From the NCBI GenBank assembly GCA_020637795.1, contig JACKJT010000003.1, positions 186,001 to 250,000 of the forward strand: DNA of 64,000 bases, given 5' to 3'. Each line of letters starts with the position of its first letter. Within the stretch, counting starts at the first letter, position 1. The notes below the pieces were generated by a model. It was not told where the DNA came from. It worked only from the letters and a program-made list of their open reading frames with translations, and did not search any database. Origin of the DNA: Hoeflea sp. (GTDB lineage Bacteria > Pseudomonadota > Alphaproteobacteria > Rhizobiales > Rhizobiaceae). The position numbers and the translations under genes were made by a program. This document shows, in pieces, positions 52,716-60,893 of the stretch.

Positions 52716-53966
52716 ATGTCCGCACCCGCAGCAAACCTCCGCATAAACCCTGACCGGCTGTGGATCTGCTCGCATGAGATGGCCAAGATCGGGCCTGGCG
52801 TCGCCGGCGGCAACAACCGCCAGACCCTGACCGATGCCGACAGCGAAGGCCGGCACCTGTTCAAGACATGGTGCGAGGCGGCCGGCATGACGGTCGCCGT
52901 CGACAAGATGGGAACCATGTTCGCCACCCGCCCCGGCACCGATCCGGAGGCGCTGCCTGTCTATATGGGCTCGCATCTCGACACCCAGCCCACCGGCGGC
53001 AAATATGACGGCGTTCTTGGTGTGCTTGGCGCGCTTGAGGCCGTCCGCACCATGAACGATCTCGGCATCAGGACCAAGCATCCGATCGTTGTGGTCAACT
53101 GGACCAATGAAGAGGGCACCCGCTTTGCCCCCGCCATGCTCGCCTCGGGCGTTTTTGCCGGCAAGCATACGCTTGAATGGGCCTATGACCGGGTCGATGC
53201 CAAGGGTCTCAAATTCGGCGACGAACTCAAGCGCATCGGTTGGGTCGGCGACGAGGAAGTCGGCGCCCGCAAGATGCATGCGCTCTTTGAATTGCATATC
53301 GAGCAGGGCCCCATTCTCGAAGCCGAAGGCAAGGATATCGGCGTCGTCACGCATGGCCAGGGCCTGAGGTGGATCGAGTGCACCGTCACCGGCAAGGAAA
53401 GCCATACCGGCTCAACCCCAATGCCGATGCGCAAGAATGCCGGGCGCGGCCTCGCGCGCGTCACCGAACTGGTGCACGAGATCGCCATGAAGCATCAGCC
53501 CAACGCGGTTGGCGCCATCGGCCATATCGACGTCTATCCCAATTCGCGCAACATCATTCCCGGCAAGGTCGTCTTCACCGTCGATTTCCGTTCGCATCTT
53601 CTGCCAGTCATCGACGCGATGCTGGCCGAGTTCGACGAAAAGGCGCCAAAACTCTGCGAGGAAATCGGCGTCTCGTTCGAGTCCAAGATCGTCGGCCAGT
53701 TCAACCCGCCAGCCTTCAACGAGGATTGCGTCAAGGCCGTGCGCGATGCGGCTGACCGCCTGGGCTATTCGCATCGCGACATCGTCTCGGGGGCCGGGCA
53801 CGATGCCTGCTGGGTCAACGATGTCGCCCCGACTTCCATGATCATGTGTCCCTGCGTCGATGGCCTGTCCCACAACGAGGCCGAGGAAATCACCAAGGAA
53901 TGGGCGGGTGCGGGTTGCGACGTGCTCATGCATGCCGTCGTCGAAACAGCCGGAGTGGTGGAGTGA
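52716..53966 (+). CDS. M20-family Zn hydrolase, probable N-carbamoyl-beta-alanine amidohydrolase
   Basis: A 416-residue binuclear zinc amidohydrolase of the allantoate amidohydrolase/N-carbamoyl-amino-acid hydrolase group. It has GSHLDTQPTGGKYDGVLGVL, NWTNEEGTRFAPAM, LHIEQGPILEAEGK, GKESHTGSTPM and SGAGHDACW, which supply the His, Asp and Glu metal ligands. In the operon it would remove the carbamoyl group from N-carbamoyl-beta-alanine made by HydA, giving beta-alanine, CO2 and ammonia. It is intact, starts 9 bp after the cupin stop and follows TAGGAGA. Confidence 0.9.
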   Translation: MSAPAANLRINPDRLWICSHEMAKIGPGVAGGNNRQTLTDADSEGRHLFKTWCEAAGMTVAVDKMGTMFATRPGTDPEALPVYMGSHLDTQPTGGKYDGVLGVLGALEAVRTMNDLGIRTKHPIVVVNWTNEEGTRFAPAMLASGVFAGKHTLEWAYDRVDAKGLKFGDELKRIGWVGDEEVGARKMHALFELHIEQGPILEAEGKDIGVVTHGQGLRWIECTVTGKESHTGSTPMPMRKNAGRGLARVTELVHEIAMKHQPNAVGAIGHIDVYPNSRNIIPGKVVFTVDFRSHLLPVIDAMLAEFDEKAPKLCEEIGVSFESKIVGQFNPPAFNEDCVKAVRDAADRLGYSHRDIVSGAGHDACWVNDVAPTSMIMCPCVDGLSHNEAEEITKEWAGAGCDVLMHAVVETAGVVE

Positions 53967-53970
53967 ACCG

Positions 53971-54732
53971 ATGACCACATCAGCTAAAGTCGTGTCCCTC
54001 GAGAACGCCGACGAGAGCCAGCTTCGCATAGACCTGGCCGCCGCACTTCGGCTCGCCGCCTATTATGACTGGCACGAGGGCGTCGCCAACCATTTCTCCG
54101 CCGCCGTCTCGCCGGACGGGAAGAAGTTCCTGATGAACCCGCGCTGGAAGCACTTCTCGAGGGCAAAGGCCAGCGAGATGCTGCTCATCGACGCCGACGA
54201 TCCCGACACGATGAAGCGGCCCGATGCCCCCGATCCGTCGGCCTGGTCGATCCACGGCGCCATCCACCGCCGCGTGCCGCACGCCCGCGTGGCGCTGCAT
54301 CTCCATCCCCCGCACGCCACGGCGCTTGCGGGGCTGAAGGACCCCTCCATCAAGCCGATCGACCAGGTCACGGCCCGGTTCTTCAACCGGCTGGCGATGG
54401 ACATGGATTTCGGCGGCATCGCCAATGACGAGGCCGAGGGCGAACGCATCGCCTCCACTTTCGGCAACTACTCCAACGTGATGATGGCCAATCACGGCGT
54501 CACCACGGTCGCCCGCACCGTGGCCGAAGCCTTCGACGCCATGTACCATCTCGAGCGCGCGGCGCGCACCATGGTGCTGGCCTACTCGACGGGCCAGCCG
54601 CTCAATGTGATGAACGACGAACTGGCCGAATCCGTCGCCCGCGAATGGGAGGTCTACAAGGACGCGGAGTTCTCGCATTTCGAGGAAATGAAGCGGGTAC
54701 TCGACCGGGAGAACCCCGGCTATGCCGACTAG
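53971..54732 (+). CDS. Class II aldolase/adducin family protein
   Basis: 253 residues from ATG 53971, 4 bp after the M20 gene. It belongs to the class II aldolase/adducin fold: NHFSAAVSPDG, the metal-binding HLHPPHATALAG pair of His, MANHGVTTVARTVAEAFDAMYHLERA. Members include fuculose aldolase, ribulose epimerase and decarboxylases. The reductive pyrimidine pathway has no recognised aldolase step, so its presence between amidohydrolase and hydA is intriguing. It may process a side product or a semialdehyde. It is intact. Confidence 0.87.
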   Translation: MTTSAKVVSLENADESQLRIDLAAALRLAAYYDWHEGVANHFSAAVSPDGKKFLMNPRWKHFSRAKASEMLLIDADDPDTMKRPDAPDPSAWSIHGAIHRRVPHARVALHLHPPHATALAGLKDPSIKPIDQVTARFFNRLAMDMDFGGIANDEAEGERIASTFGNYSNVMMANHGVTTVARTVAEAFDAMYHLERAARTMVLAYSTGQPLNVMNDELAESVAREWEVYKDAEFSHFEEMKRVLDRENPGYAD

Positions 54733-54808
54733 ACGGACAGTATCTTGAGAAGGCCGCACCAAGACGGCTGATCAACACACGAATTGGAACAGCAAGAGGA
54801 CGTGCATC

Positions 54809-56265
54809 ATGAGCACCACCGTCATCAGGAACGGAACCATCGTCACCGCCGATCTGACCTACAAGGCAGACGTGATGATCGAAAACGGCGTGATAACCGC
54901 CATCGGACCCAATCTTGTCGGCGACGAAACGCTCGACGCGACGGGCTGCTACGTCATGCCCGGCGGCATCGACCCGCACGTCCACCTCGAAATGCCGTTC
55001 ATGGGCACCTATTCGACCGACGATTTCGAATCGGGCACCCGCGCCGCCCTTTCCGGCGGCACCACCATGGTCGTCGATTTCTGCCTGCCCAATCCCAACC
55101 AGTCGCTACTCGAAGCCCTGCAGATGTGGGACAACAAGTCGACCCGCGCCCATTGCGACTATTCCTTCCACATGTCCGTCACCTGGTGGGGCGAGCAGGT
55201 CTTCAACGAGATGGAGACGGTGGTCAAGGAAAAGGGCATCAACACGTTTAAGCACTTCATGGCCTACAAGGGCGCGCTGATGGTGCAGGACGACGAGATG
55301 TTCGCCTCGTTCCGCCGCATCGCCGAACTCGGAGCCCTGCCGCTGGTCCATGCCGAAAACGGCGACGTGGTGGCCGACATGACCGCAAGGCTTCTGGCCG
55401 ATGGCAATAACGGTCCCGAGGCGCATGCCTATTCGCGGCCGCCAGAGGTCGAAGGCGAGGCGACCAACCGCGCCATCATGATCGCCGACATGGCTGGGGT
55501 GCCTCTCTATGTCGTCCACACCTCGTCTGAAGAGGCGCACGAAGCCATCCGCCGCGCCCGCATGCAGGGCAAGCGTGTCTATGGTGAACCGCTGATCCAG
55601 CACCTGACCCTTGACGACAGCGAATATGCCAATCCCGACTGGGACCACGCGGCGCGTCGGGTCATGTCGCCGCCCTTCCGCAACAAGAAGCATCAGGATT
55701 CGCTCTGGGCCGGGTTGCAGTCCGGTTCCCTGCAGGTGGTGGCGACCGACCATTGCGCCTTTACCACCACCCAGAAGCGCGCCGGCATCGGCGACTTCTC
55801 CAAAATCCCCAACGGCACCGGCGGTCTCGAAGACCGCATGCCGATGCTCTGGACCTACGGCGTCAATACCGGCCGGCTGACCATGAATGAATTCGTCGCC
55901 GTCACCTCGACCAACATCGCCAAGATTCTCAACGTCTACCCGAAAAAAGGTGCGGTGCTGGTCGGCGCCGATGCCGACCTTGTCGTCTGGGATCCGAAAA
56001 GTCCAAGACCATCACCGCGGGAACGCAGCAATCGGCGATCGATTACAACGTCTTCGAGGGCAAGCACGTCAAGGGCCTGCCGCGCTACACGCTGAGCCGC
56101 GGCCATGTTGCCGTGCATGACGGCGAGATCCGGACCCAGGAAGGTCACGGCAAGTTCGTCGCCCGTGAGCCGGTGACGCCAACCAACAAGGCGCTGTCGA
56201 CCTGGAAGGAGCTGACCTCTCCACGCAAGGTCGAGCGCACCGGCATCCCGGCGACAGGGGTTTAA
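54809..56265 (+). pseudogene. hydA: Dihydropyrimidinase, C-terminal frameshift
   Basis: A cyclic amidohydrolase of about 485 residues that would hydrolyse 5,6-dihydrouracil to N-carbamoyl-beta-alanine. It has the HVHLEMPFMG metal motif, FKHFMAYKG with the carbamylated Lys, LPLVHAENGDV, YVVHTSSEEAHEAI and VVATDHCAF. At 55997-56000 one A is missing from a homopolymer; with it restored the frame continues through a NVFEGKHVKGLPRYTLSRG segment to the stop at 56263-56265. The raw frame ends at 56095. The first ~396 residues are intact. Start ATG 54809 has AGAGGA upstream. Confidence 0.88.
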
Positions 56266-56272
56266 TGGCATG

Positions 56273-56307
56273 GTCCTTGCAGGCATCCCTGAGGTGTCGG
56301 CAAGGAC
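56273..56307 (+). repeat. Inverted repeat upstream of ABC transporter
   Basis: A perfect 8-bp inverted repeat (56273-56280 with 56300-56307) encloses 19 nt, in the 94-bp gap between hydA and the ABC ATPase. There is no T tract. It could be a leader structure or processing site controlling transporter expression relative to hydA. Confidence 0.4.
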
Positions 56308-56359
56308 TGATACAGGGCAATTCCCCGGGGGAACACAATGAAACAAAAAGCAGCAACTC

Positions 56360-57142
56360 ATGCCTGAGACAGTCATTAGTGCCCAGAATCTGGACTTGAC
56401 CTTCGAGACCAATGACGGCCCTGTCCATGCGCTCAAGGACATCACGCTCGATATTGCCGAGGGCGAATTCGTCTCCCTCATCGGCCCGTCCGGTTGCGGC
56501 AAGACCACGCTGCTCCGGGTCATTGCCGATCTCGAGCAGCCGACCGGCGGCACGGTCTCGATCAACGGCATGACGCCCGAGCAGGCCCGCTTGGCGCGCG
56601 CCTATGGCTATGTGTTCCAGCAGGCTGCACTGCTGCCCTGGCGCACCATCGAGGACAATGTCGCCCTGCCGCTGGAAGTCATGGGCCTTGACTCGGCAAC
56701 CCGGCAGTCGCGGATCAAGAGCAATCTGGAACTGGTCAATCTGGCGGGTTTCGAGAAGAAGTTCCCCTGGCAGCTTTCGGGCGGCATGCAGCAGCGCGCC
56801 TCGATTGCCCGCGCACTGGCCGTCGAGCCGGACATGCTGCTCATGGACGAGCCTTTCGGCGCGCTCGACGAGATCGTCCGCGATCACCTGAACGAACAGC
56901 TCCTGAAGCTCTGGGCCAAGACGAAGAAGACCGTGGTCTTCGTCACCCACTCGATCCCGGAAGCCGTATTCCTGTCGACCAAGATCGTGGTGATGAGCCC
57001 GCGCCCCGGCCGCATCCACGAGATCATCGATTGCGATCTCGGCGCCGACCGGCCGCTCGACATCCGCGAGACGCCGGAATTCCTCAAGATCGCCCATCAG
57101 GTCCGCGAAGGCCTGAAGGCGGGGCACAGCTATGATGAGTAG
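56360..57142 (+). CDS. ABC transporter ATP-binding protein (NMT1/THI5-type importer)
   Basis: A 260-residue ATPase with Walker A GPSGCGKTTLL, VFQQAALLPWRT, signature LSGGMQQRASIARAL, Walker B MLLMDEPFGALDE and the H-loop VTHS. It is of the nitrate/sulfonate/taurine/hydroxymethylpyrimidine import class. The ATG at 56360 has a weak ribosome-binding site. A better GGGGGA-preceded ATG at 56338 is out of frame by one base and would be in frame if one A were removed from a five-A run at 56345-56349. The genes for two small membrane proteins, two permeases and a binding protein follow. Context suggests pyrimidine or a related base as substrate. Confidence 0.92.
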   Translation: MPETVISAQNLDLTFETNDGPVHALKDITLDIAEGEFVSLIGPSGCGKTTLLRVIADLEQPTGGTVSINGMTPEQARLARAYGYVFQQAALLPWRTIEDNVALPLEVMGLDSATRQSRIKSNLELVNLAGFEKKFPWQLSGGMQQRASIARALAVEPDMLLMDEPFGALDEIVRDHLNEQLLKLWAKTKKTVVFVTHSIPEAVFLSTKIVVMSPRPGRIHEIIDCDLGADRPLDIRETPEFLKIAHQVREGLKAGHSYDE

Positions 57143-57704
57143 CGCTCTGGAATACGAGGATCCTCGGGCCTCGCGCATCACGGTCATCAAGGGGGCTTCG
57201 TCAACCGACATCGTCGTGCCGCCGCGTCGATCCGTATTCGCAATCCTTTTTTTATGTTTCTGGCTCGTCGGCTGGGCCGTCGGACTGTTTAATGTCGCGC
57301 CCACTTTGCTGGAACCGGGCAGTGCTGACCGATCTGCTCAACTGTTCACGCTGGCATGGCTTATCATGTGGCTGCTGGGCGGCTTTTCTGCCATCGGCGG
57401 TGTGCTTTGGATGGTATTCGGCAAGGAGAAAATCACCGTCACCCAATTGGCGCTTACGCACAATCATGAGCTCTTCATCCGGTTCCGGGAGCGCAAATAC
57501 AGGTCAGGTGACATAGAAAACCTCCGCTGGATTGAGTCGCATCCCTCGGAAAACAATGCGCTCGCTCATTTCCGGGGAACAACCCGTGTGGAGTTCGATT
57601 ACGGTCCCAAGTCGGTAAAGGTGGCGTTCGGCACCGATGCCGGCGAAGGCAGGGCGATCATCGACGCAGTCAAAGCCAGAATCTCGAGGGGGCGCAACCA
57701 ATGA
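57132..57704 (+). CDS. Membrane protein with PH-like domain, in ABC operon
   Basis: A 190-residue protein with two predicted membrane helices (about 33-56 and 75-97) and a C-terminal soluble domain (about 100-185) with GKEKITVTQLALTHNHELFI and RGTTRVEFDYGPKSVKVAFG, a beta-rich pattern resembling bacterial PH-like or YdbT-type domains. I recognise no named family. Its start overlaps the ATPase gene by 11 bp (ATG 57135 is an alternative), and it overlaps the next gene by ATGA, so it is firmly within the transporter operon. It may be an accessory or regulatory subunit. Confidence 0.75.
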   Translation: MMSSALEYEDPRASRITVIKGASSTDIVVPPRRSVFAILFLCFWLVGWAVGLFNVAPTLLEPGSADRSAQLFTLAWLIMWLLGGFSAIGGVLWMVFGKEKITVTQLALTHNHELFIRFRERKYRSGDIENLRWIESHPSENNALAHFRGTTRVEFDYGPKSVKVAFGTDAGEGRAIIDAVKARISRGRNQ

Positions 57705-58036
57705 GCCCCTCGCTGATGTTCTGGCTGGCTGGTGTGATGGCTATTTTCATGGCTGCGGCAAGCAGCCTGCGGGTCTATGTCGACCGGCCGTCGGTGTGGT
57801 TGCTGGTTTTGGCTATCGGGCTCTACACCGCAGGCAATTTGATGATGGTGCGGGTGATGCGAGAAAGCGGCCTGGCCGTCGCCATGTCGGTGTCCGCCGT
57901 GCTGCAACTTGTGCTGATCAACCTGATCGGACTGATGATATTCGGCGAACGCCCGTCAACCATGCAGGTCGGAGGCATCACGCTCGGCATCGTTGCCGTC
58001 ACCATGATCGTCTGGCCCCAGGGGAGGCAGGGATGA
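57701..58036 (+). CDS. SMR/EmrE-like small four-helix membrane protein
   Basis: A 111-residue protein with four hydrophobic helices, resembling small multidrug resistance/DMT half-transporters (YTAGNLMMVRVMRESGLAVA, NLIGLMIFGERPSTMQVGGI, LGIVAVTMIVWP). The Glu of helix 1 that binds substrate in EmrE is not evident. It overlaps its neighbours by ATGA on both sides, between the PH-like gene and the first permease. It may form an efflux dimer or support the importer. Confidence 0.78.
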   Translation: MSPSLMFWLAGVMAIFMAAASSLRVYVDRPSVWLLVLAIGLYTAGNLMMVRVMRESGLAVAMSVSAVLQLVLINLIGLMIFGERPSTMQVGGITLGIVAVTMIVWPQGRQG

Positions 58037-58920
58037 ACGGCGAAACCTTCCTCAAGGACAAAGTGTTACCGATCGGCACGATGGTGCTCGCCATCATCGC
58101 GATCTGGTACCTCGCGGCCGTTTTCCTCAACGCGCCATTCGAGCGTGACCAGGCCGAGCGCGCCGGCACCACGATCAGCTTCTCGGAAATCCTGCCGCGC
58201 ACCATGGCCCAGGAGCGCCCCGTCCTGCCCGCTCCGCATCAGGTCTTCACGGAACTCTGGGACACGACAGTCGGCAAGAGCATCACCTCGAAACGCAGCC
58301 TCGTCTACCATTCCTGGATCACGCTGTCCTCGACCCTGCTCGGCTTCCTGATGGGCACCGTGCTCGGCGTGGCGCTGGCGGTCGGCATCGTCCACTTCCA
58401 GACGCTCGATCGGTCGCTGATGCCCTGGATCATCACCTCTCAGACGATTCCCATCCTGGCGATCGCGCCGATGATCATCGTCGTGCTCAATGCCGTGGGC
58501 ATTTCCGGGCTGCTGCCAAAGGCGACGATCTCGATGTATCTGTCCTTTTTCCCCATCGCCGTCGGCATGACCAAGGGGTTGCGCTCGCCGGAAGTAATGC
58601 ATCTCGATCTGATGCGGACCTATTCCGCCTCCGCGTCCCAGACCTTCTGGAAGCTCCGGCTGCCAGCAGCCGTGCCGTTTCTCGTCACCTCGATGAAGGT
58701 GGCGATCTCGATTGCCCTGGTTGGTGCCATCGTCGGCGAACTGCCGACCGGCGCGGTCGCCGGCCTTGGCGCCCGCCTTCTGGCCGGCTCCTATTACGGC
58801 CAGACCGTGCAGATCTGGTCGGCGCTCCTGATGGCGGCGGCGCTTGCGGGAATTCTGGTGTCACTGGTCGATGTCATCGGCTCCCGGGTCAACCGGCGCA
58901 TGGGAGTCAAACCGGCATGA
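58033..58920 (+). CDS. ABC transporter permease (first)
   Basis: A 295-residue permease with an N-terminal anchor (about 13-32), a periplasmic extension and five to six core helices. The cytoplasmic coupling loop is visible as DLMRTYSASASQTFWKLRLPAAVPFL. It belongs to the SsuC/TauC/ThiX-like class. It overlaps the SMR gene and the second permease by 4 bp each. With the second, non-identical permease it presumably forms a heterodimer. Confidence 0.92.
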   Translation: MNGETFLKDKVLPIGTMVLAIIAIWYLAAVFLNAPFERDQAERAGTTISFSEILPRTMAQERPVLPAPHQVFTELWDTTVGKSITSKRSLVYHSWITLSSTLLGFLMGTVLGVALAVGIVHFQTLDRSLMPWIITSQTIPILAIAPMIIVVLNAVGISGLLPKATISMYLSFFPIAVGMTKGLRSPEVMHLDLMRTYSASASQTFWKLRLPAAVPFLVTSMKVAISIALVGAIVGELPTGAVAGLGARLLAGSYYGQTVQIWSALLMAAALAGILVSLVDVIGSRVNRRMGVKPA

Positions 58921-59786
58921 ATGGTCCCTTTCTCGCGGCAATCCTGTTCTGGCTCGTAGCCTGGGCCGTCAATGTCTGGCTCGCCAGGCTCAAACCGGCA
59001 AACCAGACCATTGCGAACCTGATCAACATCCTCATTCCGGTGCTCTTCGGCGCAGCCCTGATCGCCCTGTGGGAAGGCGTGACCCGCGGCTTCAACGTCC
59101 CCAGCGTTCTGCTCCCCTCGCCCTCGATGATCTGGACACGGATACTGGGCTCGACCCACATTCTCTGGGCCGATTTCCAGCAGACCTATCTCAAGGCGGT
59201 GATCGCCGGTTACGTGATGGGCTGCGGCCTCGGCTTTGCCACCGCGATCCTGGTCGACCGCAGCCCGTTCCTGCGCAAGGGCGTGATTCCGGTGGGCAAT
59301 CTGGTCGCAGCGCTGCCGATTATCGGCGTGGCGCCGATCATGGTCATGTGGTTCGGCTTTGACTGGCAGTCGAAGGCCGCCGTGGTCGTGGTGATGACCT
59401 TTTTCCCGATGCTGGTCAACACCGTCGCTGGCCTTGCCGCGACCGGCTCGATGGAGCGCGATCTGATGCGCACCTACGCCGCCTCGCGCTGGCAGACGCT
59501 TTTCAAACTGCGGCTTCCCGCCGCAATGCCTTTCATATTCAATGCGCTCAAGATCAACTCGACTCTGGCACTCATCGGAGCCATTGTTGCTGAATTCTTC
59601 GGCACCCCGATCGTCGGCATGGGCTTTAGGATTTCGACCGAAGTGGGGCGCATGAATGTGGATATGGTCTGGGCCACGATATTTGTCGCGGCGCTGGCCG
59701 GGTCGCTTTCCTACGGGCTGATTGCGCTCGCGGAAAGGGCCGTAACTTTCTGGCATCCGTCCTACCGGCGAAGGGCCGGTGCATAA
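58917..59786 (+). CDS. ABC transporter permease (second)
   Basis: A 289-residue permease of the same class, with the coupling loop DLMRTYAASRWQTLFKLRLP and six to seven helices. The AlaAla-X-Arg-like loop and PSPSMIW segment are typical of SsuC/ThiX proteins. It shares the pattern but not the length or N-terminus of its neighbour. It lies 31 bp before the binding-protein gene. Confidence 0.93.
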   Translation: MNGPFLAAILFWLVAWAVNVWLARLKPANQTIANLINILIPVLFGAALIALWEGVTRGFNVPSVLLPSPSMIWTRILGSTHILWADFQQTYLKAVIAGYVMGCGLGFATAILVDRSPFLRKGVIPVGNLVAALPIIGVAPIMVMWFGFDWQSKAAVVVVMTFFPMLVNTVAGLAATGSMERDLMRTYAASRWQTLFKLRLPAAMPFIFNALKINSTLALIGAIVAEFFGTPIVGMGFRISTEVGRMNVDMVWATIFVAALAGSLSYGLIALAERAVTFWHPSYRRRAGA

Positions 59787-59817
59787 CAAGACGGAGCCAT
59801 AACCAGAGGAGAATGGC

Positions 59818-60810
59818 ATGAAAAAGACGATCTCAATCACCATGGGGCTGGCGCTTTCGCTGATGGCCGGATCGGCGCTCGCCGCCGACAAGCTGACGCT
59901 GCAGCTCAAATGGGTCACCCAGGCCCAGTTCGCAGGCTACTATGTCGCCAAGGACAAGGGCATGTACGAGGCGGCCGGTCTCGATGTCGAAATCAAGCCC
60001 GGCGGTCCCGACATCGCACCGCCGCAGGTCATCGCCGGCGGTGGCGCCGACGTCATCGTCGACTGGATGCCCTCCGCACTCGCCAGCCGCGAAAAGGGCG
60101 TTCCGCTGGTCAACATTGCCCAGCCGTTCAAGGCTTCGGGCATGATGCTGACCTGCCGCAAGGAAACCGGCATCACATCGCCGGCAGACTTCAAGGGCAA
60201 GACGCTGGGCGTCTGGTTCTTCGGCAACGAATATCCGTTCCTGTCGTGGATGAGCCAGCTTGGCATTCCGACCCAGGGCGGCGCGGACGGTGTCGAAGTG
60301 CTCAAGCAGGGCTTCAATGTCGATCCTCTGATCCAGAAGCAGGCCGATTGCGTGTCGACCATGACCTACAACGAGTATTGGCAGGTGATTGACGCCGGCC
60401 TTTCCGCCGACGATCTCATCACCTTCAAGTATGAAGACGAAGGCGTGGCAACGCTTGAGGACGGACTCTACGTTCTTGAATCGAGCCTTGAAGACCCGGC
60501 CATGGTCGACAAGCTCGCCCGCTTCGTCAAAGCCTCGATGGAAGGCTGGAAATGGGCCGAGGAAAACCCGGATGAAGCCGCCGAGATCGTGCTCGAGAAC
60601 GACGCCAGCGGCGCCCAGACCGAGAAGCACCAGAAGCGCATGATGGGCGAGATCGCCAAGCTGACCGCCGGCTCCGACGGCACGCTTGACGAAGCCGACT
60701 ACCGGCGCACGGTGGACAGCCTGCTGTCGGGCGGTTCCGACCCGGTCATCACCAAGGAGCCGGAAGGCGCCTGGACTTCGGTCGTCACCGACAAGATGAA
60801 ATCCATGTAA
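59818..60810 (+). CDS. ABC transporter substrate-binding protein, NMT1/THI5-like
   Basis: A 330-residue periplasmic protein with a signal peptide (cleavage near SALAAD), then LTLQLKWVTQAQFAGYYVAKDKG, the hallmark of NMT1/THI5-type binding proteins for pyrimidine-like, riboflavin-like or sulfonate compounds. GGPDIAPPQVIAGGGAD and the FFGNEYPFLSWM segment line the binding pocket. Position after hydA and before adenine deaminase favours a nucleobase or hydroxymethylpyrimidine-like ligand, but this is inferred. It is intact and ends with a terminator. Confidence 0.93.
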   Translation: MKKTISITMGLALSLMAGSALAADKLTLQLKWVTQAQFAGYYVAKDKGMYEAAGLDVEIKPGGPDIAPPQVIAGGGADVIVDWMPSALASREKGVPLVNIAQPFKASGMMLTCRKETGITSPADFKGKTLGVWFFGNEYPFLSWMSQLGIPTQGGADGVEVLKQGFNVDPLIQKQADCVSTMTYNEYWQVIDAGLSADDLITFKYEDEGVATLEDGLYVLESSLEDPAMVDKLARFVKASMEGWKWAEENPDEAAEIVLENDASGAQTEKHQKRMMGEIAKLTAGSDGTLDEADYRRTVDSLLSGGSDPVITKEPEGAWTSVVTDKMKSM

Positions 60811-60832
60811 TCATCCTTTTCGGCTAAACTCG

Positions 60833-60862
60833 ACCGGTCGGCTGCAAAGCCGGCCGGTTTTT
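60833..60862 (+). terminator. Intrinsic terminator of ABC transporter operon
   Basis: An 11-bp stem with one G-T pair (60833-60843 with 60848-60858) and a 4-nt loop is followed by TTTTT. It lies 22 bp after the binding-protein stop and separates it from adenine deaminase. Confidence 0.85.
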
Positions 60863-60893
60863 GATTCGGACAGACGACCAACGGGGGCCATCC

